From: JASSUD01 sp031963405
Lineage (GTDB): Bacteria > Pseudomonadota > Gammaproteobacteria > Burkholderiales > Burkholderiaceae
Length of the DNA: 64,000 nt
Direction: 5' to 3'
Assembly: GCA_031963405.1 (NCBI GenBank)
Contig: JASSUJ010000001.1
Location: 1,798,001-1,862,000, forward strand
The notes under the pieces were generated by a model. That model saw only the letters and a list, made by a program, of their open reading frames with translations. It was not told the DNA's origin and searched no databases. How positions within the stretch are numbered: the first letter of the stretch is position 1; each line of letters opens with the position of its first letter. Positions 24,964 through 34,403 of this stretch are shown here, piece by piece. The position numbers and the translations under genes are program-made.

Positions 24964-26097
24964 ATGGCAAAACGAGATTATTACGAGGTACTAGGCGTTG
25001 CCAGAAATGCAAGCGATGACGAAATTAAAAAAGCGTATCGCAAACTGGCAATGAAATACCATCCTGACCGCAATCCAGGCAAGAAAGAAGCCGAGGAGCA
25101 GTTTAAGGAAGTCAAAGAAGCGTATGAGATGCTAAGCGACGCGCAAAAGCGCGCGGCTTATGATCAGTATGGCCATAGCGGGGTAGACCCCAATATGGGC
25201 GGAGGCCCAGGCGGACAAGGATTTGGCGGTTTTGCCGAGGCTTTTGGCGATATCTTTGGTGATATTTTCAGCGCTGCTGCTGGAGGCGGCCGTGAGCATG
25301 GCGGCTCTCGCGTTTATCGTGGTGCTGATTTGCGCTACAGCATGGAAATTACGCTGGAGCAAGCGGCACGCGGCTATGAAACGCAAATTCGTGTTCCTAG
25401 TTGGGAAGATTGTGACGTATGTCATGGCTCAGGAGCGAAAGCTGGCACAAAAGCGAAGACCTGCCCAACTTGTAAAGGCAGTGGTGCGGTGCGTATGTCG
25501 CAGGGCTTTTTTAGCATTCAGCAGACTTGCCCTAAATGTCATGGCAGCGGTAGTTATATTGCTGACCCCTGCATGCCTTGTCATGGCGCGGGCAAAGTTA
25601 AGCGAACCAAAACCTTGGCAGTCAACATTCCTGCTGGGATTGATGATGGCATGCGTATTCGCTCCGCCGGTAATGGTGAGCCGGGTAGTAATGGCGGACC
25701 GCCGGGGGATTTATATATTGAAATCCACGTCAAGTCACATGACGTTTTTGAGCGTGATGGTGATGCCTTGCACTGCCGTATGCCAGTAGCCTTTACAACG
25801 GCTGCTTTAGGGGGCGAAATTGAGGTGCCGACATTGAATGGTCGCGCCACTTTTACCGTGCCAGAAGGAACTCAGTCGGCTAAGACTTTCCGCTTGCGCG
25901 GTAAAGGGGTGAAAGGGGTGCACAGCAGCGTACCAGGCGATTTATATGTGCATGTCCAAGTCGAAACGCCGGTTAAGTTGACTGAACATCAGCGTGATTT
26001 GCTCAAGCAATTTGAAAGCTCGCTAAATGATGGTGGTGCACGGCATAGCCCACAAAGTAAAAGCTGGTTTGAGCGCGTGAAAAACTTCTTTGAGTAA
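24964..26097 (+). CDS. dnaJ: Chaperone DnaJ (Hsp40)
   Basis: 377 aa co-chaperone. J domain with HPD (KYHPDRNPG), Gly/Phe region, four zinc motifs (CDVCHGSG, CPTCKGSG, CPKCHGSG, CMPCHGAG), then the substrate-binding C-terminal domains. All complete. ATG start; about 300 bp behind dnaK. Confidence 0.98.
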   Translation: MAKRDYYEVLGVARNASDDEIKKAYRKLAMKYHPDRNPGKKEAEEQFKEVKEAYEMLSDAQKRAAYDQYGHSGVDPNMGGGPGGQGFGGFAEAFGDIFGDIFSAAAGGGREHGGSRVYRGADLRYSMEITLEQAARGYETQIRVPSWEDCDVCHGSGAKAGTKAKTCPTCKGSGAVRMSQGFFSIQQTCPKCHGSGSYIADPCMPCHGAGKVKRTKTLAVNIPAGIDDGMRIRSAGNGEPGSNGGPPGDLYIEIHVKSHDVFERDGDALHCRMPVAFTTAALGGEIEVPTLNGRATFTVPEGTQSAKTFRLRGKGVKGVHSSVPGDLYVHVQVETPVKLTEHQRDLLKQFESSLNDGGARHSPQSKSWFERVKNFFE

Positions 26098-26105
26098 ATC
26101 AGTCT

Positions 26106-28106
26106 GTGGCATCTCTTAGAACAGGTTTTGGCACTAGCTTTGTGCTGCTTGATGACTGCAGTGCAACTGAAGAAAACCCGTCAAGTCGACTCTATACAGA
26201 TTGGTCACATCAACGAGTCTGTCACGCGCTGGCTGAATGGGATGATGTCTGTAGTGAGGTAGAGGCCGATCTACAAGCTGGGCTGCATGCGGTTATCTTA
26301 GCGGATTATGAGTGGGGCGCTTGCGCTCAACTAGAGCGCACCTCTGATGATCTGCAGCGCGCTGCTCCTTGTGCCGAAGTTACATTAGTACGGCAAGCAG
26401 AGGGCGGCAAAGTTGTAAATTGTTCTACGCAAGCTCCAGCAAGTAGTACACCGAATAAAGCCGGTATCCAAGAGGTACCGGCTTTTCGTTTTTTAATGTT
26501 TCGTCACTGCGCGCGACTTTCTCAAGCAGGGGTAGAAGCTTGGCTGGTAGCGCAAGATAAAGAAGCGACGCGGGACAAGACTAAGCTGCCTTCTGCCGCT
26601 GGGGTGGTGGATGTCCGCGAAACTGTTTCGAGCTCGGATTTTGAGCAAGTATTCAGCGAGTTGCAGGCGGCGCTGCATGCGGGCGAGGTGTATCAGATCA
26701 ATTACACCTATCGCCTCAAGTTCGCTGCCTTTGGTGCGCCACTGGCTTTGTATCGGCGTTTGCGCGCACGCCAGCCAGTACCTTACGGCGCCCTTATTGC
26801 ATTGCCCGACGAGCGTTGGGTGATCTCCTGTTCCCCTGAACTTTTTCTGCATCATCAAGCTGGCTCTCTTACTGCGCGCCCAATGAAAGGCACGGCTGCG
26901 CGTGTGCCTGATGCAGCAGCGGATGCCTGTGCCGCTGCCGAATTGAGCGAAAGCATCAAAAATCGCGCAGAGAATTTAATGATTGTCGACTTACTGCGCA
27001 ATGATCTAAGCCGTGTGGCACAGATTGGTTCAGTGCGCGTACCGGCGTTATTTTCGGTGACGCCTTACCTAACCGTGTGGCAAATGACGTCAACGGTTGA
27101 AGCGCAGCTGGCCCGTGACATCTCGTTTGCGCAGATTATGCGTGCACTCTTTCCCTGTGGCTCAATTACAGGCGCGCCCAAACATCGGGCCATGCAATAC
27201 ATTGATGTGCTAGAAAATACGCCGCGTGGTCTCTACACAGGGGCTATCGGTTGGTTTGAGCCATCTTTGACGAGTGGTCAGCGTTGCGGTGATTTTTGTT
27301 TATCGGTGGCTATCCGCACATTGGCGCTTGATAAGCCCCGCGCTGATGGATTGCGTACAGGCCAGCTTGGTATCGGCGCGGGAATTGTCGTGGATAGCAC
27401 AGCGGCGAGCGAAGCGGCTGAATGTGCGTTAAAAGCAGAATTTTTAACTGAGATGGATCCGGGTTTTGGGCTGATCGAAACCATGTATGCCAGCCGTGAA
27501 GCAGGCATTCGCCATCTCAGAAGACACTGGAGGCGCTTGCGTCGGACGGCACGCCGCTTTGGCTTTGCGTGGCAGGTGCATCAGCTATGCGTCAAACTGC
27601 AAGCGCAGTTGACGACGCTCTTACCAGGCCTGCCCTATCGGCTGCGCTTACAAATGGATAAAGCGGGGACGGTGCAAATTACTGCCACTCAGCTTATGCA
27701 GCGGTTGAGAGAGCCGGTCAATTTACTATTAGCGCCTAACGAAGGTTTGCCGCCAATGCAAGCGGATGATCTTTGGCTGCATCATAAAACTACAATGCGT
27801 GCGACTTATACATATGGCTTACGTCTCGCTGAAGAACGGGGTGCCTTCGATGTCTTGTTTACCAATACACGTGGTGAGCTAACCGAAGGAGCCCGTAGCA
27901 ATCTATTGGTGAAATTAGCTGGACGTTGGTGGACTCCTCCGTTAAGCAGTGGCGTTTTGCCTGGCGTGATGCGTTCTGCCTTGCTGGACGATGCCAATTG
28001 GGGAATTGCTGAGCGAGTATTAACACCGGCAGATTTACGCAACGCAGAAGAAATTATTGTATGCAATGCAGTGCACGGCACGCTCAAAGCAAAGTTGGTC
28101 GAGTAA
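26106..28106 (+). CDS. pabB-pabC: Fused aminodeoxychorismate synthase component I / aminodeoxychorismate lyase
   Basis: Makes p-aminobenzoate for folate. Residues about 150-450 form the chorismate-binding PabB domain (ARPMKGTAAR, IVDLLRNDLSRVAQIGSVRVP, GSITGAPKHRAMQYID). Residues about 470-666 form the PLP-dependent PabC lyase (GLIETMYASREAGIRHLRRHWRRL, TNTRGELTEGARSNLLVKL, LPGVMRSALL). A GTG start at 26106 lies eight bases after the dnaJ stop. This fusion is common in Burkholderia. Folate genes folK (33915) and panB/panC/panD are also in the window. Confidence 0.93.
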   Translation: MASLRTGFGTSFVLLDDCSATEENPSSRLYTDWSHQRVCHALAEWDDVCSEVEADLQAGLHAVILADYEWGACAQLERTSDDLQRAAPCAEVTLVRQAEGGKVVNCSTQAPASSTPNKAGIQEVPAFRFLMFRHCARLSQAGVEAWLVAQDKEATRDKTKLPSAAGVVDVRETVSSSDFEQVFSELQAALHAGEVYQINYTYRLKFAAFGAPLALYRRLRARQPVPYGALIALPDERWVISCSPELFLHHQAGSLTARPMKGTAARVPDAAADACAAAELSESIKNRAENLMIVDLLRNDLSRVAQIGSVRVPALFSVTPYLTVWQMTSTVEAQLARDISFAQIMRALFPCGSITGAPKHRAMQYIDVLENTPRGLYTGAIGWFEPSLTSGQRCGDFCLSVAIRTLALDKPRADGLRTGQLGIGAGIVVDSTAASEAAECALKAEFLTEMDPGFGLIETMYASREAGIRHLRRHWRRLRRTARRFGFAWQVHQLCVKLQAQLTTLLPGLPYRLRLQMDKAGTVQITATQLMQRLREPVNLLLAPNEGLPPMQADDLWLHHKTTMRATYTYGLRLAEERGAFDVLFTNTRGELTEGARSNLLVKLAGRWWTPPLSSGVLPGVMRSALLDDANWGIAERVLTPADLRNAEEIIVCNAVHGTLKAKLVE

Positions 28107-28530
28107 TAGGGAACGCAATAGGTTCTCGGGGCGCTAATATTCATTGCATCAAATCAGACCCGTTAACGTAGATAGTTGAAGCGCTTTGAAGACAGGTTAG
28201 CCAATGCCATACAGTTCTTTGCCATAAGTGTGTTCCTCATAAAGCTTCGGCTTTTCTATTGCTTTATTTCTATTATTCAGCGCTTACTCAGGGCTTTTTC
28301 TAAGCCTGCTCTAGTCTTTAAATCTCCCAAAATTATTTATTCAGTACGCACTAATTATTTACATGGGTAGTACTCTTATTTCTATATAGTCTCGTGCTAG
28401 AATTTGAACCAAACGGTTTATTTATTTTGGCACTAGTATTTATCTAGTGTACGGAATAGGTCAAAGCTTGATGAAGCAGTATTTATAAGTTCTAACTGTG
28501 ATTTTTCAATAGTGAATTTGAACCATTACC
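28107..28530. other. 420-bp gap, no gene
   Basis: Nothing convincing. AT content rises towards the next gene. A TTATTCAGCGCTTACTCAG stretch near 28270 resembles a family-1 arm. Confidence 0.4.
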
Positions 28531-29505
28531 ATGCGTATAGAATCTAATAATTCAAATATTTCTGTTGGCAGACCTTGGCTGAAATCGCCTGTTTCTCTCG
28601 CTGTGCAAGAGCAAGCAAAGCAAGAGAAATTGTGGAACAAAGGCGTAGAAAAACTACGACAAGATTTGATTCAGCTTATTAGAGACAACTTTTATGCAAA
28701 AGAGGGTGAGTCGCAAGCAGGGAAAAAATATAGCTTTCAGACAGCGGAAGAATATATTGAAGCAATTTCTCGCCTAGCCCCCGATATGCTCGACGTGATC
28801 AAAAAAGTCGGGGCGAATATTAGCCTGCATGCAGCTGATGCGCTGAGCGAAGGAGAAGGTATCGTTGCGCAAGCCTTATTCCTATATGGAGCAGATCGCA
28901 CCGAAGTTGCTAAACGTTTAGCGGCGGCCGGCGAGAGAATCGAAGAAGTTAGACAGCTGCTTAATGAAGGGGCTCGTCCACTCGAAACGCTTGTAAGCCT
29001 TATATATGCGATTGATGCGGGATGGGCAGAAGGGCGAGCGATTCCATTGTTGGGTGAATATTTCCCGGTAGAAGAAAATCAATTCATTCAATCAGCACAG
29101 CAATATAGAGAGCATATGCATGCAGTTGCTGTCTATGGAGAAAAGTCTGGCGAATTTCTTGACAGAGTCGCTATCGATGCGGCGAAACATGGTCAGACCG
29201 CATTCGCAGCTAGTCTCTATCCCCATGCAAAGCACCCGGAAAAGATTGTCTTTGAAGGCCTTAATTATGAGTTAAATCGTTTTGCCAAGCTGGGTACAAC
29301 CGTTCCGGCGCAAGAGAAAATTTCTGGATGGAAGCTAGGCATGATTGTGGCGCAATTCACTGCTATTTTTAGCGTGTTTATAAGCATTGCAAATTGGATA
29401 AGGCATCCATCTAATTTGAGTGCGGCGAATGTAAGAGATGAGAACGATTACCTGGAAATCGAACTAAAAAAGATCTCCCGCCCTCATGTAGCCAGAGCTG
29501 CTTAG
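28531..29505 (+). CDS. Unknown helical protein with C-terminal membrane segment
   Basis: 324 aa, not recognised. Mostly alpha-helical and polar. One hydrophobic segment lies near residues 272-292 (GMIVAQFTAIFSVFISIANWI). The N-terminus (MRIESNNSNISVGRPW) is Asn/Ser-rich without a signal peptide. A strong terminator follows. It sits with the GDSL hydrolase and porin in a stretch of lineage-specific genes. It resembles the other unknowns (12705, 15915, 48316) only in its polar, Ser/Asn-rich start. Confidence 0.65.
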   Translation: MRIESNNSNISVGRPWLKSPVSLAVQEQAKQEKLWNKGVEKLRQDLIQLIRDNFYAKEGESQAGKKYSFQTAEEYIEAISRLAPDMLDVIKKVGANISLHAADALSEGEGIVAQALFLYGADRTEVAKRLAAAGERIEEVRQLLNEGARPLETLVSLIYAIDAGWAEGRAIPLLGEYFPVEENQFIQSAQQYREHMHAVAVYGEKSGEFLDRVAIDAAKHGQTAFAASLYPHAKHPEKIVFEGLNYELNRFAKLGTTVPAQEKISGWKLGMIVAQFTAIFSVFISIANWIRHPSNLSAANVRDENDYLEIELKKISRPHVARAA

Positions 29506-29543
29506 AGAAATTATCTGCTGAGGTGGTAACTGCCAGCGTAAGT

Positions 29544-29571
29544 AAAAAAAGCACCGAGAGGTGCTTTTTTT
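29544..29571 (+). terminator. Rho-independent terminator
   Basis: A-run and GCACC (29544-29555), loop GAGA, GGTGC and seven T's (29560-29571). Ends the 28531 gene; symmetrical, so it could work in both directions. Confidence 0.9.
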
Positions 29572-29599
29572 ATGTAGGCTAGCTTTAGCTATACAGCAA

Positions 29600-29790
29600 C
29601 TACGTCTGCTTCAGATGACGAGTCTCTATCTCATCGGCAATTAATTTATCCATCACGCGATGGGCTCGAATAGCCTCGCCATCAATGGGCAAGAGCAACG
29701 ACCGCATCGACATAAAATCTTCTCGCCAATAATCTGCTGCTGCATTTCTAGCATGGGGAGATCTTCTTTTTCAATCGGATACGTTAGGGC
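29600..29790 (-). pseudogene. Possible small gene remnant
   Basis: The minus strand, stop at 29600-29602, reads back as DGEAIRAHRVMDKLIADEIETR and upstream SMRSLLLPI, protein-like in composition. Continuation upstream (LPMLEMQQQIIGE) is in another frame, which suggests a frameshift. No family recognised. Confidence 0.25.
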
Positions 29791-29957
29791 CTGCCCTCAC
29801 TTAAAACGGGTGCGTTCTACCTATCTCTATCAATCAAACTGGTTTTCTATTTGAGAGAAAAGTAACGCTTTTTTTAGACAACAGAAGGTCTCTCTTTCTG
29901 AACTTAAAGCTAGGTGTCTCGCCGACAATGTTATTCATTAGACTTCTTTTGAAAATC

Positions 29958-30041
29958 ACTAGCGGCGTCATTCCGGATCAAAGTACTCCTTGTATTGGCA
30001 TCAAAGGCATTCCTTGCTGCGGCATATCGAAAGCGTCCTAT
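29958..30041. repeat. Degenerate family-1 repeat upstream of the GDSL gene
   Basis: Keeps GCGGCGTCATTCCGGATC, then AAAGGCATTCCTTGC, and a damaged right arm CATATCGAAAGCGTCCTA; the left arm is largely lost. Confidence 0.45.
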
Positions 30042-30086
30042 TGTTTTTTTGTCGCTCCTCTCTACCTTATTTTATATAGCTGAAAT

Positions 30087-31178
30087 ATGGCCTCTTTCAA
30101 AACAAGCGAAAGCGCATCCTTGGCTCCACGCTATCAAGTAGTTTCTTTTGGTGACAGCCACTCTGATGTGGGGACTTACGCTGTGGCAGCAGCTGATTTT
30201 GGTGGAGGACGCTTTACCACTAACCCTGGGGAAGTTTGGCCACAAGTTATCGCGCGTTCGTATGGAGATACCTTGAGAGCAGCCTATACCGGAGGATTTG
30301 GCGCTGAGTTGGTGGCAAACCCATTAGGCTTTGGATATGCGCAAGGAGGGGCACGCCTCGTTTGTCCCCCTTCTTCAGGCAATGCAACGCTGCATAACGC
30401 TAACTACGATCCAAACTCAAATATATCGCTGCGGCAAATGCTGCAAAATGAATATTTAAATAGGAAGAAAGAAGACAAGACACTTCAAGCACGGGTGAGT
30501 TTGAGCAGTACTCCTATTGTTACTCAAGTATCTAACTATCTGGAAACCCACTATTGCTTCACCTCTTCTCAGCTGGTGCTGATGAATGGGGGTAGCAACG
30601 ATATCATCTCGAGTGTACTTGCCGTGTTGATTGGGAAAATAACGCTTCCCAATGCGATAGATGCCGTTAAAACGGCAGCGACCCAATATGCTGAGCTCAT
30701 ACAGAAAGTGCATGAAAATGGCGCAAAAAATCTGATTGCGATGAATGTCATTGATATAGGTAAGGTGCCTATCACTATCGCCGATGCTGAAGTCAGTCAA
30801 TTGCTCACTCAGTTAACCGTGCTGTTTAATGCAACGCTTATGCAATATTTAGAAACGCATCTAACGGTTGGTGATGATGTGGTGCTGATTGATTCTTTTC
30901 ATTTTATAAATGGCATCCTGGAAAATTATCGCGAGCATGGTTTTTCTGTGGGTAATACCGGGATTGCCTGCAAAGTGGAGCAGCTTCCACCCTATTATCA
31001 AAGCGCTTTATTTTGTTCCCCAGCACTTTATAGAGAGCCTAATGCAGACCAAACTTATATGTTTTCTGACAGTCTGCACCTTTCGACCCGCTCCCATGCT
31101 TTGCTTGCTGAACATATTAGGGAACGGTTTGAGGCAAGCCTTGCGCAGCGCTCGTGTGAACAAGTTGCCAAAATCTAA
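30087..31178 (+). CDS. SGNH/GDSL-family esterase or lipase
   Basis: 363 aa hydrolase, probably acting on acyl esters. GDSL block I is FGDSHSDVG with nucleophile Ser24; block III is GGSNDI (about residues 168-173); the catalytic Asp-His pair sits in DSLHLSTRSHALLAEHI near the C-terminus. The N-terminus (MASFKTSESASLAPRY) is short and polar with no signal peptide, unlike many secreted relatives, so export by another route or a cytosolic role is possible. It is convergent with the porin gene across a shared terminator. Confidence 0.85.
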   Translation: MASFKTSESASLAPRYQVVSFGDSHSDVGTYAVAAADFGGGRFTTNPGEVWPQVIARSYGDTLRAAYTGGFGAELVANPLGFGYAQGGARLVCPPSSGNATLHNANYDPNSNISLRQMLQNEYLNRKKEDKTLQARVSLSSTPIVTQVSNYLETHYCFTSSQLVLMNGGSNDIISSVLAVLIGKITLPNAIDAVKTAATQYAELIQKVHENGAKNLIAMNVIDIGKVPITIADAEVSQLLTQLTVLFNATLMQYLETHLTVGDDVVLIDSFHFINGILENYREHGFSVGNTGIACKVEQLPPYYQSALFCSPALYREPNADQTYMFSDSLHLSTRSHALLAEHIRERFEASLAQRSCEQVAKI

Positions 31179-31230
31179 GGCTGGAAATATTTTGCGTAAA
31201 GTCTGACGCGAAGAAGAAAAATTGCCCGCA

Positions 31231-31270
31231 CAACTATTAAAAAGCACCCGAAGGTGCCTTTTAATAGTTG
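31231..31270. terminator. Shared bidirectional terminator
   Basis: An 18-bp stem with one mismatch (CAACTATTAAAAAGCACC / GGTGCCTTTTAATAGTTG), loop CGAA, between convergent genes; T-rich on both strands. Confidence 0.85.
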
Positions 31271-31285
31271 TAGATAAGCTAGGGT

Positions 31286-32491
31286 CTAGAACATCATTCG
31301 CATACCTGCGCTCAAGAAAGTTTGTGAATTTTTAGCCGAAGGGTCTACACCGTTAATGGCAGCGACGGCAGATTGGCCCGACGCGTATTTACCGTTAGCT
31401 TTTTGATAAGCGGCAAGACCATAGAGGCTGACAGACCTCGATAGATAATGGGTTAGGCTAACGGTAACTTGCTGATATTTCGTTTTGTTACTGTTAATTT
31501 TATTGGTCCAGGTGTAGTTATAAGCGACTAAGCCAACCAAGTCTGGTGCAAATTTATAAGTCAGGTTTGCCTCAGCATTCTGGAACAGAGGCGATGCAGA
31601 TAAATGGACGTCCTGCCCATCTTGGCCTGGACCAAGATTAATATTTGAATCTTTAAATTGTGTTCTGCTGTAGTTAAGGCCAGTGGTCAGCACACCAAAA
31701 TCAAAAGTACCGCCTGCACTCATTATTTGCAGGTTTTTTGCATTTGCATAAGCACCGTAAATTGGATTGCCTGCGAGCCTTCCTGCTTGGTCTTCATCAT
31801 AGAAGAATGAATTGGCGGGCGTCTTCGCATTTAAGTAAGCAGCACCTACAGCAACTGGGCCATTGACATAACCTGTACCAACAGACCAGATTTGGTTGCC
31901 TGAAAGATGTCCAGGCACGCCATCCAAGACGTATGTGCCGCCGAAGCTTAAGCCTTCATAGCTATGGCTCGTATATTTAATGGATTTATCCATGCGGCGG
32001 CTGTTATTGAAGTTGTCAATATCACCTGGATGTGCGGCATGCGCTCCTCCTCCGCCCACAAGTCCAGCTTTGGTCCATGGGCTGGCCAACCCAGCTGCGG
32101 TTAATGGGCTAACAAAGTCAGCGATTGAGTCATATTGGCGACCAATGGTTACGGTACCGAAATTGCCCGTCAGACCAACAAAAGCTTGACGGCCAAAAAT
32201 CTTTTTGTTTTGCAATTGCTCGCCAGTGTTAGCATCAAAGCCACTTTCCAAGACGAAAACAGCTGTTAGACCATTGTTAAGATTTTGTGCGCCCCGTAGT
32301 CCCCAGCTGCTACCTTGCATGCTAGCGCCGGCAAAGGCAGCTTTTGATTTGCCGCTGCCATCAGCGGTTTGTACATTGCTTACGTAATTAAGACCGGTAT
32401 CAATTAAGCCGAACAAAGTAACGCTACTCTCGGCTTGCGCAGCGCTAGCAAACACGCCTAAAGCGGCGAGAGCAAAAAGCGATTTTTTCAT
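31286..32491 (-). CDS. Gram-negative trimeric porin
   Basis: Outer-membrane general porin of the Burkholderia/Neisseria type. From ATG 32491: signal peptide MKKSLFALAALGVFASAAQA, then ESSVTLFGLIDTGLNYVSNV, the usual first strand, GLRGAQNLNNGLTAVFVLESGFD and GRQAFVGLTGNFGTVTIGRQYDS, ending in FLSAGMRMMF with the C-terminal Phe recognised by the BAM complex. GGAG lies nine bases upstream. 401 aa. Its assembly would depend on BAM. Confidence 0.95.
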   Translation of the reverse strand: MKKSLFALAALGVFASAAQAESSVTLFGLIDTGLNYVSNVQTADGSGKSKAAFAGASMQGSSWGLRGAQNLNNGLTAVFVLESGFDANTGEQLQNKKIFGRQAFVGLTGNFGTVTIGRQYDSIADFVSPLTAAGLASPWTKAGLVGGGGAHAAHPGDIDNFNNSRRMDKSIKYTSHSYEGLSFGGTYVLDGVPGHLSGNQIWSVGTGYVNGPVAVGAAYLNAKTPANSFFYDEDQAGRLAGNPIYGAYANAKNLQIMSAGGTFDFGVLTTGLNYSRTQFKDSNINLGPGQDGQDVHLSASPLFQNAEANLTYKFAPDLVGLVAYNYTWTNKINSNKTKYQQVTVSLTHYLSRSVSLYGLAAYQKANGKYASGQSAVAAINGVDPSAKNSQTFLSAGMRMMF

Positions 32492-32572
32492 TAAGTCATA
32501 CTCCAAAAGAATGGGGATGCAGTGTTGTTGGGAGAGGAGGCAATAGCGCCTTTTACGTTGCTAGCTTTGCTA

Positions 32573-32716
32573 AGAACCTGTCTACAAATTGCCTAAAAGG
32601 CTGTGATTCGGGGTCGGGCGGTGCTCGGAATCCTCATGTACATTCACGTACACTCCGGTTCCTGCGCTCCGGCCTCCCCCGACTGACAACCTTTTAGACA
32701 ATTTGTAGACAGGTTC
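32573..32716. repeat. Family-2 inverted-repeat element upstream of the porin
   Basis: About 144 bp. Arms AGAACCTGTCTACAAATTG / CAATTTGTAGACAGGTTC, with TA before and overlapping the right edge. The core GGTGCTCGGAATCCTCATGT and CTCCGGTTCCTGCGCTCCGG is shared with 40396-40537. Confidence 0.75.
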
Positions 32717-32717
32717 T

Positions 32718-32830
32718 AAGGCGTGTCCTCAACTCCATCGAGTGCGTACCAGGCGGGACGGGTGCTGCTCGGAACCTCCATGCACTTGTGTACACGCCGG
32801 TTCCTGCCTAGTTTTACTCAACTGCAGCCT
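32718..32830. repeat. Diverged family-2 element
   Basis: Core GGTGCTGCTCGGAACCTCCA and ACGCCGGTTCCTGCC recognisable; the arms are poorly preserved. Confidence 0.45.
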
Positions 32831-32886
32831 TCTAGGTATGAGTCAATACGCTGACAATCTGTTAGATATTGATGAAATGAGTGCTA

Positions 32887-32961
32887 GGGCCTGTCTCCAA
32901 TTAAAACGGGTGCGCCCCTAAAAGACGTCAACGCGAGCTCGTTTTAATTGGAGACAGGCCC
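32887..32961. repeat. Family-4 short inverted-repeat element
   Basis: 75 bp, flanked by TA on both sides. Near-perfect arms of more than 20 bp, starting GGGCCTGTCTCCAATT and ending AATTGGAGACAGGCCC. Related ends occur near 17728 and 29787. Confidence 0.8.
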
Positions 32962-33032
32962 TAGAGGAAGGGTAAAGTTAACGTAGCAAATTTGTTTGTT
33001 TCTAAAGAAAAACCTTGGCTTTGAACTGCGAC

Positions 33033-33848
33033 CTAAAAAGTATGTTCTGGCGCAGGAAACGAGCCTTCTTTCACCTCTCGTACGTAGGCCAAAATAGCTT
33101 GTTCCAGATCAGGCTGATCCGTTAGGAAATTTTTTGTAAAGCGCGGGCGTTTGCCAGGGAAAATGCCCAACATGTCGTATAAAACGAGTACTTGCCCTGA
33201 GCAGTCAGGGCCAGCACCGATACCGATGGTTGGAATAGCGACGGAACGAGTAACTTCAGCTGCGAGTACGGCAGGAATGGCTTCTAAAACCAACAACTGC
33301 GCGCCTGCTTGTTGCAGGACCAACGCGTCATTTAATAGTTGATTCGCGCTTGCCTCTGTTTTGCCTTGGACTTTAAAGCCGCCAAGCGTATGGACGGACT
33401 GTGGTGTTAGCCCTAAATGAACGCATACGGGAATCGCTCTCTCAACTAAAAATTGTACGGTTTGGCTAAGCCATGCACCGCCTTCCAGCTTAACCATATG
33501 GGCACCTGCGCGCATTAGGGCTGCCGCGTTGGTAAAGGCTTGCTCGGGCGTGCCATAGCTGCCAAAAGGCAAGTCAGCTATGATCAGGGCTGTTTGGTTG
33601 CCGCGTGCTACGCATTCCGTGTGGTAAATCAGATCGGCTACGGTGACCGGCAAGGTGGTTGAGTGCCCTTGCAAAACGTTACCAAGCGAATCCCCGACTA
33701 ATAAGGCATCAACCTGGGCGTTATCAAGCAGCGTGGCAAAGCTTGCGTCGTAACAGGTCAGAAGGGTGATTTTTTCGCCTGCCTCGCGCATTGTTTGTAG
33801 CGCAGGTAGGGTGATGGGGCGTCGGGCTTGGTGTGGCAGGTCTTTCAT
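33033..33848 (-). CDS. panB: 3-methyl-2-oxobutanoate hydroxymethyltransferase
   Basis: First committed step of pantothenate synthesis: ketoisovalerate to ketopantoate. Motifs ITLLTCYDASFA, DALLVGDSLGNVLQGHSTTLPVT, MVKLEGG, GHLGLTPQ-type (VHLGLTPQSVHTLGGFKVQGK) and PTIGIGAGPDCSGQVLVLYDMLG. 271 aa, full length. Downstream of folK in the same direction. Confidence 0.97.
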   Translation of the reverse strand: MKDLPHQARRPITLPALQTMREAGEKITLLTCYDASFATLLDNAQVDALLVGDSLGNVLQGHSTTLPVTVADLIYHTECVARGNQTALIIADLPFGSYGTPEQAFTNAAALMRAGAHMVKLEGGAWLSQTVQFLVERAIPVCVHLGLTPQSVHTLGGFKVQGKTEASANQLLNDALVLQQAGAQLLVLEAIPAVLAAEVTRSVAIPTIGIGAGPDCSGQVLVLYDMLGIFPGKRPRFTKNFLTDQPDLEQAILAYVREVKEGSFPAPEHTF

Positions 33849-33914
33849 CTTTCAGGGCTTTATTTAAGTTGTCTACTGAGTTGTCTCAAGCGTTGTTCAG
33901 TACTCACGCATGCG

Positions 33915-34397
33915 CTAGCTAATGCTTATTTTCTCGATGCGCTGCCCAGCTACGGCAGTTAAGAAAGTATCGGCACGCCCGCGCTGAGGAATCTCGATTG
34001 CAGCATTTAGCTCTAGCAGTGGAACCAGCACAAAGGCACGCTCGGTTAAACGAGGATGAGGAATCACTAGGTCAACTTCGTTAATACATGAAGTGCCATA
34101 CAGCAGAATATCGATATCAAGGGTGCGGGGCGCATTGCGGTAAAGTCGCTGGCGGCCGAAATCCGCTTCGACAGTGCGGCATAAGGTGAGTAATAAGCCA
34201 GGTGATAATGATGTTTCGATAGCGACGACACAATTGTAATAATCTGGGCCGTCTGCCTCGATGGGCTGCGTGCGATACAAACTTGAGGTGCCGCATACGC
34301 TGAGATTGGGGTGGAGCGTTAGCGTAGCGATAGCTTGCTGCAAGGTCTCTTTGGCCTGACCAAGATTCGCGCCAAGCCCTAGGTAAGCAAGTGTCAT
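33915..34397 (-). CDS. folK: 2-amino-4-hydroxy-6-hydroxymethyldihydropteridine pyrophosphokinase
   Basis: Transfers pyrophosphate from ATP to the pterin in folate synthesis. LGLGANLGQAKETL start, SLYRTQPIEADGPDYYNCVVAIET, and the RTLDIDILLYG metal-binding motif followed by IPHPRLTERAFVLVPL. 160 aa. Six bases separate it from the pcnB stop, so pcnB-folK are one operon. Confidence 0.96.
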   Translation of the reverse strand: MTLAYLGLGANLGQAKETLQQAIATLTLHPNLSVCGTSSLYRTQPIEADGPDYYNCVVAIETSLSPGLLLTLCRTVEADFGRQRLYRNAPRTLDIDILLYGTSCINEVDLVIPHPRLTERAFVLVPLLELNAAIEIPQRGRADTFLTAVAGQRIEKISIS

Positions 34398-34403
34398 CGT
34401 GGA

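Noticed and set aside
28176..28370. Plus-strand ORF of 64 aa
   Set aside because: Low-complexity AT-rich translation without ribosome site.
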